Assembly (NCBI GenBank): GCA_035526825.1
Contig: DATLBT010000051.1
Span: forward strand, 1-59,400
Reading direction: 5' to 3'
Length of the DNA: 59,400 nt
Origin: JACPFV01 sp035526825
GTDB taxonomy: Bacteria; Pseudomonadota; Gammaproteobacteria; Nevskiales; Nevskiaceae
This document shows, one piece after another, positions 32,895 through 44,612 of the stretch. The notes beneath the pieces were generated by a model that was not told where the DNA came from, searched no databases, and saw only the letters and a list, made by a program, of their open reading frames with translations. Within the stretch, counting starts at the first letter, position 1. Every line of letters starts with the position of its first letter. The translations under genes and the position numbers were made by a program.

Positions 32895-34299
32895 GCGTCG
32901 CCTGATGGACGAGCCCATGCGGCGCGTGAAAAACGTGCACTTCGTCGGCATCGGCGGCTCCGGCATGGCCGGCATCGCCGAAGTGCTGCTGAACCTCGGC
33001 TACGCGGTGAGCGGCTCCGACCTGAAGGCCGGCGCCGCCACCGCGCGCCTGACCAGCCTCGGCGCCACGGTGCGCAAGGGCCACAGAGCCGCCAACGTGA
33101 AGGACGCCAACGTCGTCGTCGTTTCGACCGCGGTGCAGTCCGACAATCCGGAGGTCATCGCGGCGCGCGCCAGGCGCATCCCGGTGGTGCGCCGCGCCGA
33201 GATGCTCGCGGAACTGATGCGCTTCCGCTACGGCATCGCGATCGCCGGCACGCACGGCAAGACCACGACGACGAGCCTGGTCGCCGCGGTGCTCGCGGAA
33301 GGCAAGCTCGATCCGACCTTCGTCGTCGGCGGCAAGGTCAAGGGCGCGGGCACGCACGCGCGCCTCGGCTCCGGCCCCTACCTCGTTGCAGAGGCCGACG
33401 AAAGCGATGCGTCGTTCCTGCACCTCACGCCGATGATGGCGGTGGTCACCAACGTCGACGCCGACCACCTCGAAACCTACGGCGGCGACTTCGGCCGACT
33501 GCGCGCCACCTTCCTCGAGTTCCTCCAGCGACTGCCGTTCTATGGCCTCGCGGTGCTGTGCGCTGACGATGTCGTGACCGCCGGGCTGGTCGCCGAGATC
33601 GGCAGGCCGGTCATCACGTACGGACTCGACGCCGGCGCGGACGTGCGCGCAGTCGACGTCCGGGCCTCCGGCACCGGCAATGACTTCACCGTGGTCACTG
33701 CCGATGGGCAGACGCAGAAGCTGCATCTGAACCTGCCGGGCCGCCACAACGTGCAGAACGCGCTCGCAGCGGTGGTCATCGCGCTCGAGCTTGGTGTGCG
33801 CTTCCCGGCCATCCGGCGGGCATTCGCCGAATTCCAGGGCGTCGGCCGGCGCTGCGAGTCGCATGGTGAGGTCACTGTCGGCGGCAAGCGCGTGCTCCTG
33901 ATCGACGATTACGGCCACCATCCGCGCGAGATCGCGGCGACGTTCGAGGCCTTGCGCAGCGCCTATCCCGAGCGCCGCCTGGTCGTTGCGTTCCAGCCGC
34001 ACCGTTACACGCGCACGCGCGACCTGTACGACGATTTCTGCGAGGTGCTGTCCGGCGCCGACGCGCTATTGCTGACCGAGGTTTACGCGGCCGGCGAGGC
34101 GCGCATCGCGCATGCCGACGGCCGCGCCCTGGCCCGCGGCGTGCGTGAGCGCGGCGCACTGTCACCGGTCTTCGTGAAAGCCGTCGCCGACGCGCCGCGC
34201 GCGCTCGGCGGCCTCGTGCAGGACGGCGACCTCGTGCTGACGCTCGGCGCGGGCGACATCGGCACGCTGCCCACGCTGCTGTCGCGGAGTAAGCCATGA
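32887..34299 (+). CDS. murC: UDP-MurNAc--L-alanine ligase MurC
   Basis: Adds L-alanine, the first amino acid of the peptide stem. The 470-residue product has MRRVKNVHFVGIGGSGMAGIAE at the N-terminus, the P-loop IAGTHGKTTTTS, a DESDASF segment, and YGHHPREIAAT with FQPHRYTRT. Three starts are possible: GTG 32887, ATG 32905 and ATG 32917, the last with GGACGAG upstream; homologue lengths do not decide between the first two. It overlaps murB by four bases. Confidence 0.95.
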   Translation: MAKRRLMDEPMRRVKNVHFVGIGGSGMAGIAEVLLNLGYAVSGSDLKAGAATARLTSLGATVRKGHRAANVKDANVVVVSTAVQSDNPEVIAARARRIPVVRRAEMLAELMRFRYGIAIAGTHGKTTTTSLVAAVLAEGKLDPTFVVGGKVKGAGTHARLGSGPYLVAEADESDASFLHLTPMMAVVTNVDADHLETYGGDFGRLRATFLEFLQRLPFYGLAVLCADDVVTAGLVAEIGRPVITYGLDAGADVRAVDVRASGTGNDFTVVTADGQTQKLHLNLPGRHNVQNALAAVVIALELGVRFPAIRRAFAEFQGVGRRCESHGEVTVGGKRVLLIDDYGHHPREIAATFEALRSAYPERRLVVAFQPHRYTRTRDLYDDFCEVLSGADALLLTEVYAAGEARIAHADGRALARGVRERGALSPVFVKAVADAPRALGGLVQDGDLVLTLGAGDIGTLPTLLSRSKP

Positions 34300-35183
34300 C
34301 GCCGCGCGGCAAGCTCGTCAACGACGAGCCGCTGGCGCCGCACACCAGCTGGCGCGTGGGCGGGCCGGCCGATCGCTGGTTCGAGCCCGCGGACCGCGAC
34401 GACCTCGTCAACTTCGTGCGCTCGCTGCCGGAACACGAGCCGATCCTCTGGGTCGGCCTTGGCAGCAACCTGCTGGTGCGTGACGGCGGCGTGCGCGGGA
34501 CCGTCATCTCGCTGCACGGTGCGCTCGACGCGGTGGAGCTCGAGTCGGGCGCGAAGATCCGCGCCGAAGCCGGCGTGCACTGCGCGCGCCTTGCCAAGTT
34601 CGCGCAAAAAGAGCAGCGCGCGGGACTCGGCTTCATGGCTGGCATTCCGGGCACGGTCGGTGGCGCGCTGGCGATGAACGCCGGTGCCTGGGGCGGCGAG
34701 ACCTGGCCGCAGGTGTCGGCGGCCGAGGTGCTGTACCGCAACGGCCGCAGCGAATGGCTGCGGCCGGATGCCTTCACGTTCTCGTACCGCCATGTCGAAC
34801 TGCCGGCGAAGGTGTGCGGCTTCCTCGCCGCGCGCTTCGAGGTGGCCGACGACGCCGACGGCTCGCACGCGCGCTACTCGCGCGAGGCACTGGCCAAGCG
34901 CAAGGCGACCCAGCCCGTCGGCAAGCCGTCGGCCGGCAGCACCTTCCGCAATCCGCCCAACGACCACGCCGCGCGGCTCATCGAATCGTGCGGGCTCAAG
35001 GGCCATCGCATCGGCGGTGCGCACGTGTCGACGCACCACGCCAATTTCATCATTACCGAGGACGGGGCCACCGCGGCCGACGTCGAGTCATTGATCCACC
35101 ACATCCAGCGGGTCGTGTTCGAGCGCGCGCACGTCGCGCTGCAAACCGAGGTCCGCATCGTGGGAGAGCAAGGACATGCGTAA
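34296..35183 (+). CDS. murB: UDP-N-acetylenolpyruvoylglucosamine reductase MurB
   Basis: An FAD enzyme that reduces UDP-GlcNAc-enolpyruvate to UDP-MurNAc. The 295-residue protein has HTSWRVGGPADRWFEP, LGLGSNLL-like VGLGSNLLVRDGGVRG, GLGFMAGIPGTVGGALAMNAGAWG, and KPSAGSTFRNP with the catalytic serine. The compact length is that of the type II MurB. It overlaps ddl by eight bases. Confidence 0.95.
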   Translation: MTPRGKLVNDEPLAPHTSWRVGGPADRWFEPADRDDLVNFVRSLPEHEPILWVGLGSNLLVRDGGVRGTVISLHGALDAVELESGAKIRAEAGVHCARLAKFAQKEQRAGLGFMAGIPGTVGGALAMNAGAWGGETWPQVSAAEVLYRNGRSEWLRPDAFTFSYRHVELPAKVCGFLAARFEVADDADGSHARYSREALAKRKATQPVGKPSAGSTFRNPPNDHAARLIESCGLKGHRIGGAHVSTHHANFIITEDGATAADVESLIHHIQRVVFERAHVALQTEVRIVGEQGHA

Positions 35184-36120
35184 CCGCGTCCGCGACCCGC
35201 GCCAGTTCGGCCGTGTCGCCGTGCTGATGGGCGGCTGGTCGGCCGAGCGCCAGGTGTCGCTATGGAGTGGCGAGGCGGTGCTGTCCGCGCTGCGCAAGCG
35301 CAACGTCGACGCGCACGGCGTCGACGCAACCCGCCATAACGTCATGACGCTGGCGCGCGATGGCTACGAGCGCGCGTTCATCGTGCTGCACGGCGGCGCC
35401 GGCGAGGACGGCACGGTGCAGGCGGCGCTGGAGCTGCAGGGCTTGCCGTACACCGGCTCGGGTGTCACCGGCTCCGCGGTGAAGATGAACAAGGTCACGG
35501 CCAAGCGCATCTGGCTCGCCGAGAAGCTGCCGACCGCGCCGTTCCTGGAGCTGGACAGCGAGGCCGACGCCAAGGCGGCGGCGAAGAAATTCAAGTTCCC
35601 GCTCGTGATCAAGCCGGCTGCGGAAGGTTCGAGCGTCGGTGTGACGATCGTGAAGAAGCCGGCGCAGGTCGCTGGCGCGTTCAAGCTCGCGCGGGCAGAA
35701 GGCCGCGCGGTCATGGCCGAGAAATTCGTCAAGGGCGCGGAGATGACGGTCGCGGTGCTCGACGGCGTCGCCTTGCCTTCGATCAGGATCGTGCCGGCCG
35801 GCGAGTTCTACGACTACCACGCCAAGTACATCGCCGACGACACCCAGTACCACTGCCCGTCGGGCGTGACGGCGGCGCTCGAGAAGAAACTGCGCGCGCT
35901 GGCGGTCGAGGCGTTCCGGCTGGTTGGCGCCAGCGGCTGGGGCCGTGTCGACTTCATTGTCGAAAAAACCGGCAAGCCGTGGCTGCTCGAACTCAACACG
36001 GTGCCGGGCATGACTTCGCATTCGCTGGTGCCGATGGCGGCGAAGGCCGCCGGCATGAGCTTCGATGAACTGTGCTGGGCCGTGCTCGAGACGTCGATGG
36101 GAGCCCGCGATGCGCGCTGA
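35176..36120 (+). CDS. ddl: D-alanine--D-alanine ligase
   Basis: Makes D-Ala-D-Ala for MurF. The 314-residue ATP-grasp protein shows VLMGGWSAERQVSLWSG, FIVLHGGAGEDGTVQAALE, YTGSGVTGSAVKMNKVTAK, VIKPAAEGSSVGVTIV and WGRVDFIVEKTGKPWLLELN with TVPGMTSHSLVP. The chromosomal position between murB and ftsQ is that of ddlB. It overlaps ftsQ by 11 bases. Confidence 0.96.
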   Translation: MRNRVRDPRQFGRVAVLMGGWSAERQVSLWSGEAVLSALRKRNVDAHGVDATRHNVMTLARDGYERAFIVLHGGAGEDGTVQAALELQGLPYTGSGVTGSAVKMNKVTAKRIWLAEKLPTAPFLELDSEADAKAAAKKFKFPLVIKPAAEGSSVGVTIVKKPAQVAGAFKLARAEGRAVMAEKFVKGAEMTVAVLDGVALPSIRIVPAGEFYDYHAKYIADDTQYHCPSGVTAALEKKLRALAVEAFRLVGASGWGRVDFIVEKTGKPWLLELNTVPGMTSHSLVPMAAKAAGMSFDELCWAVLETSMGARDAR

Positions 36121-36889
36121 ATCGCTGCCGCTGGCGCCGCCGGCCTCGCCGCTGCGCGTGGTCGGCTGGTCGCTGGCCGTGATGCTGATCGCGTTCGCGC
36201 TGATGCCGCTGGTGCCGCGCCTTGGCGCGACGCGCACGGCGGTGGTGCTCGAGGTTTCAGGCGAGCTCAAGCGGGTCGACGCCGAGGCGGTGCGCCTCGC
36301 GGTGGCCGGCCACCTGAACCGGGATTTCCACGAGCTCGACCTTGCGGCCGTGAAAGCCGCGGTCGAGGCGCTGCCGTGGGTCGCGCGCGCCCGCGTCGAG
36401 CGCGCATGGCCCGAGACGGTGCGCGTGCGGCTGTGGGAGCACCACGCGGTGGCGCGCTGGAACGACAGCGCGCTGCTGTCCGATGCCGACGTCGTGTTCA
36501 CCCCCGACGGCATGCCGGCCGACCTCGGATCGTTGCCGCGACTGGCCGGGCCGGAAGGCCGCCAGGCCACGGTGCGTGAGGCGTTCGAGGCGCTGCGGGA
36601 GCGGCTCGCCGACACGCCGTTTGCGCCGGCGCGCCTCACGCAGAACGAGCGCGGCGCGTGGACCGCGGTGACCGCGGACGGAGTGGAGCTACGGCTGGGC
36701 CGGGGGGCACCGACCGATGCGGTCGTCGCGCTCGCCGGGCCGGTCAGATCGGCGCTCGAAGGGCGCCTTCAGGAGGTGACGTATGTCGATCTTCACTACA
36801 TCAATGGATTTGCGGTCGGCTGGCGACAACCCGTCGCGGACGACGGCGCCCGAAGTCCCGGCGACGGCGCGGAGGAACACGATGAGTAG
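36110..36889 (+). CDS. ftsQ: Cell division protein FtsQ
   Basis: A bitopic divisome protein that recruits FtsL and FtsB. The 259-residue product has a proline-rich cytoplasmic end, a transmembrane helix (about 16-36), a POTRA domain (EVSGELKRVDAEAVRLAVAG, LPWVARARVERAWPETVRVRLWE) and a beta domain ending in VTYVDLHYINGFAVGWR. The ATG at 36110 overlaps ddl by 11 bases. Its end overlaps ftsA by eight. Confidence 0.94.
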   Translation: MRAESLPLAPPASPLRVVGWSLAVMLIAFALMPLVPRLGATRTAVVLEVSGELKRVDAEAVRLAVAGHLNRDFHELDLAAVKAAVEALPWVARARVERAWPETVRVRLWEHHAVARWNDSALLSDADVVFTPDGMPADLGSLPRLAGPEGRQATVREAFEALRERLADTPFAPARLTQNERGAWTAVTADGVELRLGRGAPTDAVVALAGPVRSALEGRLQEVTYVDLHYINGFAVGWRQPVADDGARSPGDGAEEHDE

Positions 36890-38120
36890 GAAAGCGCCGC
36901 GCGACCTCATCGTCGGACTCGACATCGGCACCCACAAGGTCGTGGCGATCGTCGGCGGCTCGACGGCCGATGGCCGCCTCGAGATCGTCGGCATCGGCTC
37001 GCATCCCTCGCGCGGCATGAACAAGGGCGTCGTTGTCAACATCGAAGCCACGACGCAGTCGATCCGCCGCGCGGTCGAGGAAGCCGAGCTGATGGCCGGC
37101 TGCCGCATCCAGTCGGTCTACGCGGGCATTTCCGGCGCGCACATCAAGAGCTTCAACAGCCAGGGCATCGTCGGCGTCAGCCACGGTGAGGTCAGCTCGC
37201 ACGATGTCGAGCGCGTCATCGCCGCCGCTCGTGCGATGGCCATCCCGGCTGACCAGAAGGTCCTGCACGTGGTGCCGCAGGAATTCATCGTCGACGGCCA
37301 GGAAGGCATCGCCGAGCCGGTCGGCATGGCCGGCGTGCGGCTCGAGGCCAAGGTCCACATGGTCACCGGTGGCGCCTCTGCGGCGCAGAACATCCGGCGC
37401 TGCATCGAGGGCTGCAACCTGCGCGTCGACAAGCTGATCCTCGAGCAGCTCGCCAGCAGCTACGCGGTGTTGCAGCCCGACGAGCGCGAGCTCGGCATCT
37501 GCCTCGTCGACATCGGTGGTGGCACCTCCGACATCGCGGTGTTCAAGAACGGCTCGATCCGCCACACGGCGGTGATCCCGATCGCCGGCAACCAGGTCAC
37601 CAACGACATCGCGGTGGCCTTCCGTACGCCGCCGCAGAACGCCGAGGAGATCAAGGTCAGGCACGGCTGCGCATCGCCGGCGCTGCTCGCTGGCGTCAAC
37701 GCCGAGATCGAGGTGCCGAGCGTCGGCGACCGGCCGCCGCGCAAGTTGTCGCGGCTGACGCTCTCGGAAGTCATCAAGGCGCGCTACCAGGAGCTGTTCC
37801 AGTTCATCCGCAAGGAACTGCACCGCTCGGATTTTTACGACGCCATTGCGGGGGGCATCGTCCTGACCGGCGGCAGCGCCAAGGTCGAGGGAATCATCGA
37901 GCTGGCCGAAGAGGTATTCGACCTGCCGGTGCGGCTCGGCCTTCCACAAAACGTCGCGGGGCTGACCGATGTCGCCCGCAATCCGGTTTATTCGACGGCC
38001 GTCGGGCTCCTGCTCTACGGACGACAGCAGCAGGGCGGGCCGACGGCCCGGGAGCCGGCGTCCGCCGGGGCGGGCCAGTGGCTGGAGCGAGTCCAGACCT
38101 GGTTCAAGGGCCATTTTTAA
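36882..38120 (+). CDS. ftsA: Cell division protein FtsA
   Basis: An actin-like ATPase that ties FtsZ filaments to the membrane. The 412-residue protein has phosphate-1 VGLDIGTHKVVAIVG, the 1C domain, phosphate-2 CLVDIGGGTSDIAVF and adenosine motif GGIVLTGGSAKVEGI. Its C-terminal amphipathic helix is GQWLERVQTWFKGHF. The ATG at 36882 is preceded by GGAGGAA. ftsZ follows after 37 bases, the first real gap since mraZ-rsmH. Confidence 0.97.
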   Translation: MSRKAPRDLIVGLDIGTHKVVAIVGGSTADGRLEIVGIGSHPSRGMNKGVVVNIEATTQSIRRAVEEAELMAGCRIQSVYAGISGAHIKSFNSQGIVGVSHGEVSSHDVERVIAAARAMAIPADQKVLHVVPQEFIVDGQEGIAEPVGMAGVRLEAKVHMVTGGASAAQNIRRCIEGCNLRVDKLILEQLASSYAVLQPDERELGICLVDIGGGTSDIAVFKNGSIRHTAVIPIAGNQVTNDIAVAFRTPPQNAEEIKVRHGCASPALLAGVNAEIEVPSVGDRPPRKLSRLTLSEVIKARYQELFQFIRKELHRSDFYDAIAGGIVLTGGSAKVEGIIELAEEVFDLPVRLGLPQNVAGLTDVARNPVYSTAVGLLLYGRQQQGGPTAREPASAGAGQWLERVQTWFKGHF

Positions 38121-38157
38121 ATCACGCAGTCGGGGGCGACCCCACAAGGAGCAAGTC

Positions 38158-39321
38158 ATGGGTGGAGATATTTTTGAAGTTACCGACGGCAAGAGCGATC
38201 GCGCCATCATCCGCGTCATCGGCGTGGGAGGCGGCGGCTGCAATACCGTCAACCAGATGGTCGAGACCGGCATCGACGGCGTGGACTTCGTCTGCGCCAA
38301 CACGGACCGGCAGCACCTCGAACGGTGCAAGACGACGATGATCCTGCAACTCGGGCAAGCCGTTACGCGTGGCTTGGGCGCGGGCAGCAATCCCGACGTC
38401 GGCCGCCAGGCCGCGCTCGAGGACAAGGACCGCATCCGCGAGCTGATCGAGGGCACCGACCTCTTGTTCGTCACCGCCGGCATGGGCGGCGGCACCGGCA
38501 CGGGCGCAGCGCCGGTGATCGCCGAGATTGCCAAGGAGATGCAGATCCTCACCGTCGCGGTGGTGACCAAGCCGTTCGGGTTCGAAGGCAAGAAGCGCCT
38601 CGCGGCGGCGCAGCGCGGCATCGAGGAGCTCGAGAAGTTCGTCGACTCGATGATCCTGATCCCCAACCAGAAGCTGTCGGTGGTGATGGGTCCGAAGGTC
38701 ACGCTGACCGCCGCGTTCAAGGCGGCCAACGACGTGCTGCAGAACGCGGTGCAAGGCATCTCGGACCTGATCACGCGCCCGGGCATGGTCAACGTCGACT
38801 TCGCGGACGTGAAGACGGTGATGCTGAATCGCGGCAAGGCGATGATGGGCATGGGTTCAGCGAGCGGCGAGGACCGCGCACAGCGCGCGGTGGAAGCGGC
38901 CCTGTCGAGCCCGCTGCTGGACGACATCGAGCTGGCCAACGCGCGCGGCGTGCTGGTCAACATCTCGTGCGACGACACGATCGGCCTCGACGAGGTGCAG
39001 TTGGTCATGGAGCGCGTCATGGACATCGCTTCCGAGGACGTCGACGTGAAGTACGGCACCTCGCTCGACCCGGCGCTCAACGGTGAGATGCGCATCTCGG
39101 TGGTCGCGACGGGCCTCGGCGTCAAGCAAGTCGCGATGGCTCCCGCCAACCCCGTGGTGACGCCGATCACCTCGGCGGTGGCCAAGCGGGCGGTCAACTT
39201 CGATGAGCCGGCGATCAACCGCGGCGGTGGCAAGAAGGTGATGCCCGAGCAGCTCAAGGACCTCGTATTGGATGAGCAGCTGCTCGACATCCCGGCATTC
39301 CTGCGGGCCCAGGCCGACTAG
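38158..39321 (+). CDS. ftsZ: Cell division protein FtsZ
   Basis: The tubulin-like GTPase that forms the Z-ring. The 387-residue protein has VGGGGCNTVNQM, the tubulin signature GGGTGTG at residues 110-116, and the T7 loop NVDFADVKTVM. The C-terminal peptide LDIPAFLRAQAD binds FtsA, ZipA and ZapD. AAGGAGCAAG precedes the ATG. ZapD is encoded 7.6 kb downstream on the opposite strand. Confidence 0.98.
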   Translation: MGGDIFEVTDGKSDRAIIRVIGVGGGGCNTVNQMVETGIDGVDFVCANTDRQHLERCKTTMILQLGQAVTRGLGAGSNPDVGRQAALEDKDRIRELIEGTDLLFVTAGMGGGTGTGAAPVIAEIAKEMQILTVAVVTKPFGFEGKKRLAAAQRGIEELEKFVDSMILIPNQKLSVVMGPKVTLTAAFKAANDVLQNAVQGISDLITRPGMVNVDFADVKTVMLNRGKAMMGMGSASGEDRAQRAVEAALSSPLLDDIELANARGVLVNISCDDTIGLDEVQLVMERVMDIASEDVDVKYGTSLDPALNGEMRISVVATGLGVKQVAMAPANPVVTPITSAVAKRAVNFDEPAINRGGGKKVMPEQLKDLVLDEQLLDIPAFLRAQAD

Positions 39322-39428
39322 ACGATTGGCGGGTATTCAAGCGAAAAAGACCATGGGATAAGGTGCGGATTGTGTTAAACTTTTAGGCTTCAAACGGGGC
39401 AGTCCGCCCGCATTTCATCAACGGCACA

Positions 39429-40346
39429 ATGCTCAGACAGCGCACGCTCAAAAATTCGATTCGCGCCACCGGCGTGGGGCTTCACTCCGGCAGCAAGGTC
39501 TACATGTCGATGCTGCCGGCGGGGCCGGACACCGGCATCGTGTTCCGGCGAGTCGACCTCGACAAGCCGGTCGAGATCAAGGCGTGGGCGCTCAATGTCG
39601 GCGCCACCGAGTTGGCGAGCACGCTGATGCAGGACGGCGTGAAGGTCGCCACGGTCGAGCACCTGCTGTCGGCGATCGCCGGTTTGGGCATCGACAACTG
39701 CGTCATCGAGTTGTCGGCGGGCGAGGTCCCGATCATGGACGGCTCGAGCGGGCCGTTCGTGTTCCTGATCCAGTCGGCTGGCATCCAGGAGCAGGACGCG
39801 CCGAAGCGCTTCGTGCGCATCAAGCAGCCGGTCCTGGTGCAAGAAGGCGACAAGTTCGCGCGCTTCGAGCCATACGATGGCTTCCGCGTGACCTTCGGCA
39901 TCGAGTTCCGCCATCCGGTGCTCAAGACCAGTCGGCAGACCGCGACCGTGGACTTTTCCACCACCTCCTTCGTCAGGGAGGTCTCGCGCGCGCGCACCTT
40001 CGGTTTCATGCGTGACGTCGAGACCATGCGCTCGAAGAACCTGGCTTTGGGCGGCAGCCTCGACAACGCCGTGGTGCTTGACGAGTACCGCGTGCTCAAC
40101 CACGAAGGCCTGCGCTACGAAGACGAGTTCGTGCGCCACAAGATCCTCGACGCCATCGGTGACCTCTACCTGATGGGACACAGCCTTATCGGCTCGTATA
40201 CCGCCTACAAGTCGGGCCACCAGCTCAACAACAAGTTGCTGCGCGCCCTCATCGCGGACCCCAGGGCTTGGGAAGAAGTGACCTTTCCGGACGAGAGCAA
40301 GGCGCCGATCGCCTATGTGCGCGGCCTCGCCGCCGCCGCGGCCTGA
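39429..40346 (+). CDS. lpxC: UDP-3-O-acyl-N-acetylglucosamine deacetylase
   Basis: A zinc amidase and the committed step of lipid A synthesis. The 305-residue protein has zinc ligands H78 (TVEHLLSA), H237 and D241 (RHKILDAIGD), and the catalytic H264 (SGHQLNN), as well as IMDGSSGPFVF. It begins MLRQRTLKNSIRATGVGLHSG. The 107-base gap after ftsZ contains GTTAAACTT, a possible -10, so lpxC may have its own promoter. Confidence 0.97.
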   Translation: MLRQRTLKNSIRATGVGLHSGSKVYMSMLPAGPDTGIVFRRVDLDKPVEIKAWALNVGATELASTLMQDGVKVATVEHLLSAIAGLGIDNCVIELSAGEVPIMDGSSGPFVFLIQSAGIQEQDAPKRFVRIKQPVLVQEGDKFARFEPYDGFRVTFGIEFRHPVLKTSRQTATVDFSTTSFVREVSRARTFGFMRDVETMRSKNLALGGSLDNAVVLDEYRVLNHEGLRYEDEFVRHKILDAIGDLYLMGHSLIGSYTAYKSGHQLNNKLLRALIADPRAWEEVTFPDESKAPIAYVRGLAAAAA

Positions 40347-40369
40347 CCAAAAGGTAAGCAATTCAGGCA

Positions 40370-40391
40370 CCTGACGCCGTTTGGCGTCAGG
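40370..40391. terminator. Hairpin between convergent lpxC and dciA
   Basis: CCTGACGCC and GGCGTCAGG pair perfectly around a GTTT tetraloop, 24 bases after the lpxC stop. No T-run follows on either side. Its place between convergent genes suggests a shared transcription end. Confidence 0.6.
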
Positions 40392-40444
40392 ATGCGCCTA
40401 GGCCAAATTTCTGCTTGCGGCCGGCGCAACCTCGCCCATACACT

Positions 40445-40762
40445 TCAATTGTTCATATAAGTATCTGGCTGCACTTTGATTTGGCAGTCTGTGCAGGCCG
40501 GGTTATAGCGCTCCCGCACGAACGCGATGATTGAAGGTGCGCGGTATCGCAACAGGGTCGCGGCTGCGGCATGGGTCGCATAAAGGAGTGCGGCATCGCC
40601 GTCGATCGATGCGATGCGGACTTCGTTGGCCCAGGGCTCGCGCAGCCAGTCTCGGAAGGCGCGGTTGATCTGGACCAGCTGCTCGGCGTGATCGAGCGCG
40701 TGCTGCACCGGGCCGGATTGCCGGCGCAGCCAGTCCGAGAGTTTGCGGGGGTCCGAGGGCAT
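40445..40762 (-). CDS. dciA: DciA-like DnaB helicase loader (DUF721)
   Basis: A 105-residue basic protein of the DUF721/DciA family, with the core VRIASIDGDAALLYATHAAAATLLRYRAP. DciA loads the replicative helicase in bacteria that lack DnaC or DnaI. The position between lpxC and the M23 peptidase-secA pair matches the dciA locus in Pseudomonas, which supports the call. It is at the short end of the family. It is divergent from the peptidase gene with only 17 bases between start codons. Confidence 0.75.
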   Translation of the reverse strand: MPSDPRKLSDWLRRQSGPVQHALDHAEQLVQINRAFRDWLREPWANEVRIASIDGDAALLYATHAAAATLLRYRAPSIIAFVRERYNPACTDCQIKVQPDTYMNN

Positions 40763-40779
40763 TGGGGGATCGGGGTTAG

Positions 40780-41709
40780 ATGGACATCATCTTAGTCAGC
40801 AACAAGCGGGGCCGCACTTGGCGCGTCACGCTCAGCACGCGCCACCTGATGGGGTGGCTGCCGTCGGCGTTCGTCATCGCATTGGCATTTGCCGCGACCC
40901 TCGGCATCGGCTACGGCGTCAAGTCTCTGGATGGCCGCCTGCCGGTCGACATCGTCGGGCTGTGGGCAGTCGAACTCCAGCAACAGCGCGTCGAGCTGGC
41001 CAAGACCCGCGAGATGGTTGAAACCAACACCGCGGCGCTGGCACGCCGCCTCGCCCAGTTGCACGCGCACGTCATGCGGCTTGACGCCGCCGGCGCGCGG
41101 CTCACCGAGATCGCCGGTCTCGACAAGGGCGAGTTCAATTTCAGCGAGGCGCCAGCCGTCGGTGGCCCCGAGTCCGAGCCCGTCGCCGGCCAGCCGGCGG
41201 TCGACGAAATCCTCGCGTCCCTCGATTCGTTCGAGAAACAGTTGTCCGATCGCGAACGCCAGATGCGCGTGCTCGAAGACCTGCTGCTCGCCAGCCGCCT
41301 TCAGAAAGAAGTACGCCCGTCGGGCTTCCCGGTTGCGAACGGCTGGATGTCCTCGCCTTACGGCATGCGCATCGACCCTTTCACGGGCGGCCGCGCGTTC
41401 CACGCCGGCATCGACTTTGCAGCGCGGCAGGGCGCCAACGTGCAGTCGGTCGCGGCCGGCATCGTTTCGGATGTCGGCGAGCGCATGGGTTACGGCCTGC
41501 TGGTCGAGATCAACCATGGCAACGGCTACGTCACGCGCTACGGCCACAACGACACCTCCTTGGTGGCGGTGGGCGACCGCGTGCGCAAGGGCCAGGCCGT
41601 CGCGCTGGTCGGCGACTCGGGCCGCTCGACCGGACCGCATGTCCACTTTGAAGTGCTGCTCAACGGCCGCTCGGTCAACCCGCACCAGTACGTCCAGGCC
41701 GCCCGTTAG
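40780..41709 (+). CDS. M23 family metallopeptidase (murein endopeptidase-like)
   Basis: A 309-residue envelope protein with an N-terminal transmembrane helix (about 24-46), periplasmic coiled coils (65-115 and 143-175) and a C-terminal LytM domain. Zinc ligands H208 and D212 (HAGID) and H289 with H287 (GPHVHFEV) are all present, so the enzyme is probably active and cuts peptidoglycan crosslinks. Its location upstream of secA beside the dcw cluster is conserved. The TAG stop is created by the first bases of a TTAGGG-type repeat. Confidence 0.92.
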   Translation: MDIILVSNKRGRTWRVTLSTRHLMGWLPSAFVIALAFAATLGIGYGVKSLDGRLPVDIVGLWAVELQQQRVELAKTREMVETNTAALARRLAQLHAHVMRLDAAGARLTEIAGLDKGEFNFSEAPAVGGPESEPVAGQPAVDEILASLDSFEKQLSDRERQMRVLEDLLLASRLQKEVRPSGFPVANGWMSSPYGMRIDPFTGGRAFHAGIDFAARQGANVQSVAAGIVSDVGERMGYGLLVEINHGNGYVTRYGHNDTSLVAVGDRVRKGQAVALVGDSGRSTGPHVHFEVLLNGRSVNPHQYVQAAR

Positions 41710-41795
41710 GGATTAGGGGTTGGGGATTGGGGAATAGGGAACAGCCCTGATTCTTGTTCTTGCCCCAATCCCTAACCCCCAATCCCTAACCCCTA
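41706..41795. repeat. TTAGGG-type inverted repeat between M23 gene and secA
   Basis: Left arm TTAGGGATTAGGGGTTGGGG and onward, right arm CCCAATCCCTAACCCC to the end at 41795, with a loop around ACAGCCCTGATTCTTGTTCTTG. It is the same family as 772-846. The first TTAG supplies the stop codon of the peptidase gene. Four G-tracts per arm also allow G-quadruplex formation. Confidence 0.85.
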
Positions 41796-41837
41796 GTAGA
41801 ATTCCGCGCTCGCTTCTGCGGCACGTAAATTCCTCGA

Positions 41838-44603
<2,766 letters not shown>

Positions 44604-44612
44604 CGCCGGACC

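Noticed and set aside
41710..41837. A secM-like regulator upstream of secA
   Set aside because: The gap is 128 bases, mostly a palindromic repeat, and holds no frame with a signal peptide or arrest motif.
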